Source of the DNA: Siphonodentalium dalli
Taxonomy: Eukaryota > Mollusca > Scaphopoda > Gadilida > Siphonodentaliidae
Assembly (NCBI GenBank): GCA_032622095.1
Contig: CP136069.1
Location: 31,502,342-31,566,341, forward strand
Direction of reading: 5' to 3'
DNA: 64,000 nucleotides
A model generated the notes under the pieces. It was not told the origin of the DNA. It saw nothing but the letters and a program-made list of their open reading frames with translations, and ran no database searches. Made by a program: the position numbers and the translations under genes. Below are positions 34,801 through 46,800 of this stretch, in pieces (position 1 is the stretch's first letter; each line of letters begins with the position of its first letter).

Positions 34801-37800
34801 TTCCGGTTATCAGAAGAAACCAGTTTTGGCTAATGGCTATGGGATTCTTCATTTCGACACTGGACTCCAAAATTGGAACTCAGTTTATCAGCCTTAAAAT
34901 TCCATGGGAGGTATTTACTCCTCGATTGAGCCATCGCCGGAATGGGCCTCCCTCTAGTGTTTTGTCGTCCATTATTGCAGGTCGTTCCGACGCTAGGGCA
35001 GAGAGCGACATGCTATCCTTACACCCCAAGGCGTCTGAGGCTTTCGATGACGACCCGTCTGCGCACAATACGTCAGACTGTGGGTCTTTTCGGTCGTCAC
35101 AGTCTGGCATCGGTAAGGCAGAAGCTGCGGATCGTGATCCACGGATTATCTCATCTATATGCTTCTTCCTACTGAACTATGTACTCTCAAGCTCGCCTGG
35201 CTCGCCCTGCGCATTCGTACCACCGTCTTCAAAATGCATCGAGAACACGATCTATCTTACCTGTGATATACATTTCATAGGTAAGTGACACGACCCGCGA
35301 CTGACACACTGGTCGATAGACTTCACACATGAATGAAGCACATTTACATGGAAAGCATTTCTCTTGTCACGTGCCACAACGACCCTGCCAATGGCCTGGC
35401 CGACAGAGTACATCTCATGGCTCTTCATACTACTATTACCAATATCAATTTGATTATCTGGCACATGGTAATAAAATTAACAGGGCACTGCACGCCTATA
35501 GACAATAGACAATAACGCGGGCAAAGACGTTTGCACTGTCCATCTCAGCTTTCTAGGAAGCTCATTGACTAGCGTTATAGACCTTTCTTTGTAGGCAGGG
35601 GACCACCCAGTCCGAGTGGATCCCAACCCCATGGCACCCGATCATACGGGCCTGAAACCATGCTGCCAACTCTGCGCGCTTCGGTATATGCCGGAATTGT
35701 CCTATCAACATTCGACAATAAAAACAGGCAAAGACGTTTGCGCTGTCCAGCTCAGCTTTCGAGGAAGCTCTTTGACTAGCCATCAAACCTTTCCTTGCAG
35801 GCAGGGACCAACCCATATGAGGGGATCCCAACCACATGGCACCAGCCGCCCAATCATAAGGGCCTGAGATCATGCTGACAACTCTGCTCGCTTCGGTCTA
35901 TGCTGGATTTGTCCTATTTTCCTTAAACATGCCTTCAACAGGACCACTTAGGTCGGGGGAGCTCCTCTCCATCATGGCTCTTAAAATTCAATAAGTAACA
36001 ACATTATAAAGGGATGTGTGTCCTTTACTAGGAGGATAAAAATTTTCATTTGTTTCCTTAATCAGCGAGCCTTTTTGGAGGGGGTCTTCCCCTAGTTTGC
36101 TGCATGCCTCACACTAACATATCACACACCTAGGTCGTTCTGCTGCATGTTTGGGGGGGGGAAAGTGACATGATGTTCTGGGCAGAGGCTCCGAACTGAA
36201 TATTCCGCATGGTGACAATTTACCCGTGGTTATCATCTGATTACATTGTACATCATTTGAACTGATTTCAGTTGTCAAAGAGCCAAAGGGCCTTCTGCAA
36301 TGATCTCATTGTGACTTATAGATCACCTTGATATATAATTTTTATATCATTTTTATATATTTATATCAGTCCTTCCCAGGAGACGGGAGTGATTGCTCTC
36401 GAACCCGTATGCACTCGTAATTTTCAATTCACGTGTGCTAAAATTCGCACCCGTCCTTCTTCACAAAATACTAATGGAGACTGTAATTGTTGGTTCAATA
36501 TTGAACTATTTTAAGGTTTATTTAGATGCTTTACCATCTCAGTGCAACTATGGCATATTAAAGTGTAACTAGACATAGGTCTATTCCACAATGACTTTTG
36601 GTTTGAGCAAAAACCAAACTTACATGTACAATTATGGTATCGTATGGGTGCCATATTACACCCGTCTTCTGCATTACGGGAGCAAATAAATGCTCTCGGT
36701 GTGTTTTCCTCATGGGAAGGACTGTTTATATACTCGTAAGATTTGTATCACAGGATTTCTGTCGGATATCCTGTGATGCATAGGTACCTCAGAGAGGGCT
36801 CCCTCTGTTCAGATGGCTTGACTCCATTATCGTTGTACAACCTGTTTGGCCTAATGGGTTCTCAACTCAATCCCTGTGCCACAAATTTGGCATCAGGTTC
36901 TCTGGCTTTTTCTTTGGCGAATAGCAGTTAGTTAACTTAGGTTGTCTCGCCATCGATGGAGTGGGCCTCCGTCTGCAGGTCGTTCTGTCGCTAAGGCGGA
37001 GAGTGAGTTAGTCTCCTTCCTTCATGATCCTGCATCATGGGACCTTGACGGGTGGGACCTTAGAACAGACAGCTGAAGAAGACGACACAGAGAGGAACGA
37101 AGAGTTTCTTCTAACGTTATACTTGCTCGGTTCGCTCGCAACTATGCATTGGATGGCACCTCATGGGATGTTTGTTTCAAAACAAAGGGGGCGGTACACA
37201 TTTGAGCAATATAGCACTCTAACTATATGAGTTATTTCACGTAAATAATCCTAACAGATTCATTAAAGTGTTCATATATGGTACAATCTGTTTTAGAAGA
37301 GTACCTTTACTCAAAATTTGGCTATTAACTTTATTGCTCGTGCCTCCTCCTGGGCTTGCATTCTAATCCATATAGTTCAGTGTGAGGGCTTCCTTTGGCG
37401 GAAATATGATATTTTAAAAAATATAATATATATTTCCTTAAAGAAAGCCTGAACACTGAACTATCATAGGGCCCTCCCATGGCGGTGCCATTCCCAACCC
37501 CGCGACTCGCCAATCTTCTGATTGAGTTGAAAATAAACTGGCTAATTCAATCTGTACAGTGAATTATATTGGGACTGCGCATGCGTGACTGATACCGAGG
37601 CAAGCCACTGACCATTAGTTACCGTAGGCGACCAAAAAAAAGTTAACCCTTTTCTGCTATGGTTTACAAACGCAGGACATCTATCCATATAGTTCAGTGT
37701 TCAGGCTTTCTTTAAGGAAATATATATTATATTTTTAAAAATATCATTTCTTGAGACTTAATAACAGGTCTTGTGATTGTAAGTGCAGGCAATATCATGT

Positions 37801-40800
37801 CTAGAGCAAGACTTCTCGATCCATAATAGCTTGGGATATCGGTTTGGTTGATGCTGTTTTGGACTCTTCTATAACAGACTTTATGCCCCGAATCATGGGC
37901 GGGAGTTATCTTGCTTGCATGTCTTCAGATTATGTCAAATGGATGCTTTGCATATATGAACATTGAGGGCAGCCTTTCATAAGCATGATGATATCAAACA
38001 TTAATATATCAGAGATCCATTGAATGTCAAAGCAACAAACTTTATAAGTAAACAAAGACTTGTTTCCCAAAGAATATTGATTTGTCGCACTATCAGAAAA
38101 TGTATGTCAACAATATATTAAACTATCATGTAATCACTTTACCATTTTTATATCACGGTATATGATATATCATTTTGAGATAGATAGTTTATTTGTCCGA
38201 ATGCAATTTAACAGAAAATAATATAATAGATAGATATATGTCGGCATCTTGCTGGGATCAAGCCTTGAAATAGGGTGTCTGTCATTTGCAGAATGAGGTC
38301 CCCAGAGGGTGAATTTAGTGATGCTACCCCGCATAGTGGGCTAGCATCACCAAATTCACCCTCTGGGACCTCATTTTGCTTACACCTCAGCAGAATGAGG
38401 TCCCCAGAGGGTGAATTTGGTGATGCCAGCCCGCTATGTGGGGTAGCATCACTAAATTCACCCTCTGGGGACCTCATTCTGCAAATGACAGGCACACTAT
38501 TTCAAGGCTTGGCTGGGATTGACATGGCCTTTATTTAAGACAGATTAACCGCGGACATGTCAGATGATAAATCACATTCAGGGATTCATATGAATGCCCA
38601 GGCTCTACATGTAAATGTAGTACGCCTTTTCAATGAAAGTCTGTTATAGAAGAGCAATGGGACGGGACTGTTCAAAACCGAATTAACCCAACAGATATCC
38701 CAAGCTGTTGTGGACCGAGAAGACTTGATCTAGACAATATCACATCATGACAGCAATCCATTGTATTAATTTTGTCTTGAAGAAAATTAGGACAAAAAAA
38801 CCACAAATAGAGACCGACATTTAACTATGACAGTAAATATAAAACACATATGTGACAAATTTATTCTTAAAATATTGTTTATTTGGTGATTTAACCCTTC
38901 CGTGATTAAAGTTTCCTGCAATATTCTGAAAACCCTGTGCCATAGAGAGCCTCACATATATAAGAGAATACATTGACCTAACAATATTTACCTTGACCTT
39001 GTAAGCCAGTGCATTCTCTTATATATGCGAGGCTCCTATGTGAAACTCGCATATACAATGTATAAGAAAATGCATTTGGATAGATCTTTTTGCTTGACTT
39101 GTGCAGCTCAGTTAAACTTCTGAGAATTCCCAACTAACTTTACCTACCCTATATCAAAATGACCTATAGCTATCTAACTATATTTGTGTAGGCAGAGGCG
39201 GACTGGGCCAAAAAAGCAGCCCAGGAAATGAATATAATACCGGCCTATCTGCCGAAGGCTATAAGGGGCGCAAAATGTTATGTTTTCTATAGAATAAACG
39301 GTAACTGGGCTAATACTGACATTTTGTCAATGGCATTCGTAATGTTAAAGATTGTCTGTCTCTTCCGGGCCACAATTACAACAACAACATAATTTTTTAT
39401 ACACGGCGTGAGAATTTTTATACAAGGGGTGCGTGAGAATTTTTTTTGGGACTTACAGCTGGGAGTTACCGTTAAAATCTAGAGATTAACGGGGTCTTTA
39501 CGTGGTGTTATATGATGCTGACAAGTTCATTTAATGACAAAATTACGATTAGCCATGCGTCAACAGATAAGTATAACCATTGAGCATCCTACGTCTGATA
39601 AGAAGAATAACTCCATGTAATTAACGAGCATTTCAAGCAAATTGCACAGCGTCAAGGCTCAAAATAAGTGGCCGGTCAAGGTCATTGTCCGACGAAAAAT
39701 AGCTTATGTCCAGTGCACTTCTGTATCAGTCGGACATTTTGTCCAATGCAAATTTTTAAACAATTTGTAAGACTGCATCTGTTTGGGTACATTCAAGGAG
39801 CCATTACTGGCCAAATCGGCCATTGAAAGTAAAAAATAGTTCTTTTTTAATTTCAGATCAATTCAGAGTGAATATAATTATCTCTTTTGTGAATTGCATG
39901 TGTATTTATTAAACGACATAAAGTTTTTGAACTTTTGAAAGCAAAAATAACATGTTTTTGTCCTGGGTGGCGATTGGGCTCTCACTAAAATGTGTGCATC
40001 ATTGACGAAAAATAAGTCATTTGGAAATTTAAATACTGTCTCATACAGTACATCTGAAAATTTGACAGGCACAATTTTGAAATGACCAACGTCATCCATT
40101 TGGTGCCTGTCATTTTGACAGGCAGTAAAAAAAAAGAGTTATTTTGAGCCTTGCACAGCGTGTAATCATCTTAATCATCTGTGCCGATAAACAACTAATA
40201 GGTTTAAATGTAAACGGTCAAGTAAGGTAACGAAAGAAACTGACATCGTTTGACGTGAGTGCTTGGTGTGAAGTAGCACTGCAATTTCAGGAACATACAT
40301 GCATGCGTGCATTGATATTAGTATAATAAGACATGCATTCACTCACCGGCCCATCGGGAATTTACCCGGTCTCCTGATCGGCCAGTCCGCCTCTGTGTGT
40401 AGGTCATCTTGACCAAAATTATTCATAAAATTATAATTAGGCTTGTTATCAGAGAAGCACACAGAATTATTGGCCCATAGTTATATATTTTTGAGGACTA
40501 TTGTCCTTCCCGTTGCTTGTACGGATGTTAACTTGAGCAATATTAAACAGAATTTGTTGATATTTGGCATGTGGTTCACATATGAAAAGATGCAGGTTCA
40601 AATATTGGTCACGGTCTGAATTTTGATGAAGTTATGCCCCTTTTTCGCTTTAGAAATCGTTTTCAGGTTGTCCGGATGGCAACTTGAGCAATATTCAACA
40701 GAATTTCTTGATATTTGGTATGTGGGTCGCTCTGGAGAAGACCCAGGCCAAATTTGGATTTGGTCATGGTCAAATGATTGTTGACAGAGTTATGCCCCTT

Positions 40801-43800
40801 TTTCGACTGCCACCTCATTTCGGGGGACATGAGGTCTGACCTATTATTTTATTAGTCAAGTTTTTTTTCAAAACTCGACTTATAGTTTGATGAGGGACGG
40901 GCGGGCGGGCGGCGGACGGCGGACGGGTGGGCGGCGTGTTTTGCTTATTACTCATAACTCAATTGACGGATTAAAAAAAAATTTGCTTATAACTCATAAC
41001 TCAATTGACGGATTAAAAAAAAATTGGTCTGTGAGTACATATCCATGCACGTAAGCTGCAGACAAAACATCGGGTTCGTCCGCACATTTATTACAGAGTT
41101 ATGGCCCTTTGCCATTTTTCACTGATTTTAGGCTCGTTAGCGCGACAACTTCAACAAACGTTATCTGATTCGATTGAAATTTGGGATATAGGTGTCTTCC
41201 AAGAATATCTCGGACGAGTTCGAAAACCGGCCTGGTCCGATAAAATTTGATAGAGTTATGGCCCTTAATTAGTCATTTTTCACGAATTTTCAGCTCGTTA
41301 GCGCGATAACTTCAATAAACGTTATCTGATTCGATTGAAATTTGGTATATAGGTGTCTTCCAAGAATATCTCGGACGAGTTCGAAAACCGGCCTGGTCCG
41401 ATAAAATTTGATAGAGTTATGGCCCTTAATTAGTCATTTTTCACGAATTTTCAGATCATTACCGCGATAACTTCAACAAACGTTATCTGATTCGATTGAA
41501 ATTTGGGATATAGGTGTCTCCCAAGAATATCTCGGACGAGTTCGAAAACCGGCCTGGTCCGATAAAATTTGATAGAGTTATGGCCCTTAATTAGTCATTT
41601 TTCACGAATTTCAGCTCGTTAGCGCGATAACTTCAACAAACGTTATCTGATTCGATTGAAATTTGGAATATAGGTGTCTCCCAAGAATATCTCGGACGAG
41701 TTCGAAAACCGGCCTGGTCCGATAAAATTTGATAGAGTTATTGCCCTTAATTAGTCATTTTTCACGAATTTTCAGCTTGTTAGCGCGATAACTTCAACAA
41801 ACGTTATCCGATTTGATTTAAATTTGGTATATAGGCGTCTCCCAAGAATATCTCGGTCGAGTTCGAAAACCGGCCAGGTCCGAAAAAATTTGATGGAGTT
41901 ATGGCCCTTAGTTTGTGAACTCTTCGCGATTTTGAGGCTGTTAGCGCGATAACTTGAACAAATATTAACCAATTTTACCTATTAATTAGTCTACCGATAC
42001 TGATGCACACCAATTGGCGGTAGCCACCGGCGGTAAGCCACCGAAAACGAGACACAGCATCTCTGATGCCACCTCTTGTTTAGAATTCATTAACAATTTC
42101 ATTAATATTTGATTCCATTGAAAATTGGTGAGCACACATTACAGACACCTTTTATAAAATATTGTTTTGTTGCAGAGAGCAAGGAGCCAAGATTAACCTG
42201 ATGAGTCAGTCGATGTTGAAGAAAAAGTTCCCGTGGATGAACGTAGATGACGTGGAAGCTGGCTCTTACGGTCTATATTTGTTTTCTTTGTCCTCTTTAC
42301 TCTCAAACCATCAAAATACTTCGCTTAGATCCTCTTCACCCTCCTCTAAACTAAATTATACTATTTTAATATATCTAAATCATAATGTTCAATGTTTTGT
42401 CTGATGTACATGTATTGAGGGTAGAATAATACTTTTAAAATCAAAATGAGGGTTCACACTGGCCAGGAATTCTTTAAGCCAAATAAGATAAAAATTGTTA
42501 TAGAATATAATAATTTTTTTTAAGAATGTAAGAAAAAATTATAAGAATGTAAGAAAAAATTATAAAATAATAATAATTTTTTTTAAAGAATGTGATAAAC
42601 AGTTGTTAGGCCAATGCATTCTCTTATATATGCGAGGTGACATATGGTTGACTTGCATATATATGAGAACGCATTGGAATGTAAGAAAAAATGTAAGAGA
42701 AAATTATAAAAAAACATTTTATGTTTTTTAAAGAATATGAGAAAAATTGATAAATTTATTTTAGGCCAATGCATTCTCTTATATATGCGTCGCGTCTCAC
42801 ATATATAAGAGAATGCATTGGCACGGGTCTTTAATGATGCGTAGCGCAGCTCCTGTCATGACAGAGTTAATGAACATAATCCAATCAATAACTTAAAAAA
42901 AAACAAATTCCTGTTGCCTTAAAGACATACTATGGACTTGTTTGGGTGCATGAAACTGATAAGTTAGTACTCAGGCACTATGCAAACTGAAGGAATGTAG
43001 CATTCTACTAACATCGCCGAAAATCTCAAGTCAATCGACCGTTCCACTCCATTGAAAACATCATCCGAACTACGCTCGATTGTAAATATTTACTTCTCGA
43101 TTCGGGACGCAACTATCGGAGATAATCTAATGGAAACAATTTTGCAATTGAGAGTCACTGCATTTAATTAATATATAAGAATGACGGCGTGTGTTGTCAA
43201 TTTTGGATATAATATTTGTAAAAATTACTACTTTGAACAAGATTATTCTCCATTTCTATTTTATCACCTACCGGAGTGTTTCACAACACTTTAATGTCGT
43301 CCACTAAATATTGATCTAACATCTAAATTTCTAATGTAATGGTACTCTGATTTCAATAGGAATTGAAGGTGAGGGCTGGTTTGATCCATGGCTCTTAATT
43401 CGCGCATTTAAGCTGAAGAACCAAAGTATGGGAGTGAAATATATCCAAGGAGAGGTGACTGGGTTTGAGTTCGATAACAATGAAACTGGTCAGGAATTCA
43501 TCAAACGTCTCAAGGTTAGTCACACATTTTTTAACCCTTTGAGTGCCAGGGGCAGATATTATCGGCCCTAAACCTACACAATAAGTCTGTTAAAGAATAT
43601 AATAAAATATATTAAAATTGTAAAAAATTGTAAAAAAAAACAAAAACAAAAAACAATTGTTAAGCCAATGCATTCTCTTATATATGCGAGGCGACCTATG
43701 GTCGACTCGCATATATAAGAGAATGCATTGGCACAGGGTATATGGGTTGATACAAAAATCGGACCTGGCACTCAAAGGGTTAATATATGCCCGTTTTAAA

Positions 43801-46800
43801 AATGGGAGCTATTATGTTTTTGTTCCATCTATCCTTTCATATTTTATTTCCAGATGATAACTTCAGTTCTACTGAACTAAATGGAATGAAATTAGGTATG
43901 TATGTTCGCTGCCGTAAAATAAAGGTCTCGTTTGATTTGGGGTCTGGCCACCCATTTTTAACAGAATAATGGCCCTTTGTTGAAATTTGGGCTCAATTTT
44001 TGTTTCCGGATGATAACTTTATTTAATTTTAACTAAATGGAATGATATTTGGTATGCCAGTTTACAACCATAAATACAGTTCAATTTTGTGTTCCGTCTG
44101 CCTATTTTTACCGCACCAGGTAGTTACGAACCTTTTTTGCTAGGAAATTCATTTTTTTGTTTTCTGGATTATAACTTTAATTAATGTTACACCTGGTTTA
44201 TACGTCACGCAAATGACGTGTCACACAATATTTTTTGTGATAAAATACTAAGTTGAAGATTGCATATGTGAAGCATTTCGTATAAAACCATTTTGCACGT
44301 AAAATTTTCATTATCTCGTGTCGACGTGTTGCATGTCTGGCCCAGATGTGCAACATATTTGTTGCACGTCACCGTTTTATTAGATGTGCCGTGCAAGCAA
44401 TAAGTGCTACCCTTATTGGCACCATCTTCACGGAGCATACTCTCTTGCACGACTTGTCGCTTGCGTGTCATATAAAATGGTGACGAGCAAGACTGTCGAC
44501 ATGAGATAGCTAAAATTTGACGTGCAAAATGGTTTATACGACGTGTGTCACATGTGCAATCATCAACTTATTATTTTAGCACACACAAATCTTGCAATAC
44601 ACGTCTTTTGCATGACAAATTTGGTAATTTCGACAGAAAATAACGAGAATCATGGCATTCCTTCGGAGTCTCTGATTCCGCATATAAATTAGTTTGAAAC
44701 TATTATTAAAGATTTATTATCTCTTCATGTATAACAAATGTTTCATGTATAACAAATTTGAAATAGTTCTGCCTAGGCCACATCTTCTCTGGAAAGTATC
44801 TATAGTCTCAAATTAACATTGTTTTTAGTTACTTCTTCCCTTCTATTCAGTTTCTATATCCCCTAATATGCAGAAGATAAAATTCATAATTGAGGCGACT
44901 AATGGTTGAACATCACCAATGTCAACGGGGGAACTTATGCAGAATGAGGTTCCCAGGGGGAATTTGGTATGCTAGCCTTCCATGTGGGATAGCGTCACTA
45001 AATTCACCTTCTGGGGACCTCATTCTGCAAATGTCAGACACACTGCAATCTATTATGAGAACAGTTCTCACTGTCATATCAAGCCTGCACTTGTTAAACT
45101 TACAGAATGCTCTAAATAATCGACTCCTTAACCACAGCAGAATTATGGGTAATTTTTCAGGATTTATGAATGGCTTGTTGCCATTCATCGGAAAACTCTC
45201 ACTGAGAGCTTTCCGATGAATGGCAACAAGCCATATTTCCGACTAAATCCTGAAAAATTACCCATAATTCTGCTGTGGTTAAGGAGTCGATTATATAGAG
45301 CATTACTGTATCTATTTTTTCCTAGGTAATTGACAATGAGGGAAAAGAGCAGAGAATCACTAGTTCTCAGTTTGTTAACTGTGCCGGGCCATGGGCTGGT
45401 GAGATCGCGAGATTAGCAAACATTGGCAGCGGTAAAGAAGACAGAGATATCGGGTTACCTGTTGAGCCCAGGTATGTACCCTTCACCACTGAAATCATTG
45501 TTTATGTCCAGAGGAAAGAGGCTGGTTCCGCATTGGACCGAAATTTACTTTTGCCAATTAATTTGCCAAATGAAAATATGTTTTGCCAAATTCCTTTAGA
45601 ATTTGCCAAATGCTATCACGGTTTGAACGACGTCTGATATCATTAGGAAAGCAGTTGGAATATAATTATACTCGCATCTCTATTGTGGTTTATCATACAA
45701 CAATAAACCAATCACCGAACAATAAAATGGTAAAAGAGTTGCTTCATCAGAAGGGAACATCACAAGAGGATTAGCTATGTAAACACCAACATCACACTAA
45801 ATATGGGTAATCCCTCCACCCATCGATACTAATGCTATCACATTAAAGATGGATTATCTCTTTAAATAACAAATTTTAAATAGTTGCGTGGGTATAAAAT
45901 AATAGATATGAACTGAAGACCTATGTCCGGAAAAGCTTCTATCAATTAATATTGATTTTATTTCGAATATTAAATCGGGCCCATTTATGTTACTATTTTT
46001 AGAACCGACCATTCGGATGAGACCGTATTGCGATATAGAGCACTGGGCTGTTCCTACGGCTACGCAACGAATGTCAAATGTCACAGATTGGTTGTTTGTA
46101 CTGTTTTGTTCCACATATGAAAGCGATAATGAGTATAATTAACGTTTATTTGTGACAAAATTGCACATATAATTTCTGGTCTCTGTTAACAGTAACCAAT
46201 ATTGTTCGTTAGCTGAACAAACACACCTTTTTAGACCAGAAAATATTCGAAATAAAATTAATATTAATCGATAGAAGCATTTCCGGACTGGAGTCTTCGA
46301 TTCAGATCTAATATTTTATACCCCGGTAACTATATAATACATGTTTACAAAGAGATAATCCACCTTTAACTGCATCTTAATGGAGGTGTTAACTTTTCTT
46401 AAACCATATGAAACACCGCTGATTATCATTCCTAAAACGAATGGTATTGATTAACCAATATTTTTCAACTTTATTGAGGAATTAAAATGTCACTTGCCAA
46501 AACTTTTGCCAAACGAAAATATTTGTTTGCCAAATGTGAATTATTTTTGCCATTGGCAAACCCTGGAAATAGGTATAAACAAATTTACTGCTTGCCTTCG
46601 AGGATTACACTCCTGGTTAAATGATCCTGCTAAATTGCTATGATGCTTGAGAGTCCTGCTAATTTACTATGATGTTGGAGGGGCCTTTTGAATTGCTATG
46701 ATGTTGGTATGGCAAACTGATGCTGTTAAAAAATTGCCAAAATATTTTTCTAAAGTTTCGAGCAATTTAACCCTGACTTTTAATTTATCTATCTGACTGT

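Larger units (their letters stand above)
32495..37745 (+). mobile_element. DIRS-like element Y, tandem neighbour of X
   Basis: 32500-32700 is complementary to 37545-37720 (AAGCCTGAACACTGAACTAT, GCCTCGGTATCAGTCACGCA). The internal complementary region at 37370-37462 contains CAGTGTGAGGGCTTCCTTTG joined to CCTTAAAGAAAGCCTGAACA, the latter matching the right end. The right-hand 600 bp (CGGTACACATTTGAGCAAT, TTTATTGCTCGTGCCTCCTC) is directly homologous to 31800-32090 of X, so both belong to one family in the same orientation. Gag-like pieces recur: HRRNGPPS and [20 protein letters not shown] (34940-35060), and [20 protein letters not shown] (36950-37010). No RT or recombinase frame remains. Confidence 0.6.

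Noticed and set aside
39878-40099. Minus-strand 73-residue frame with CYFC as a zinc-finger gene
   Set aside because: It lies within the 501-bp nested hAT and only one Cys pair is present; there is no supporting context.
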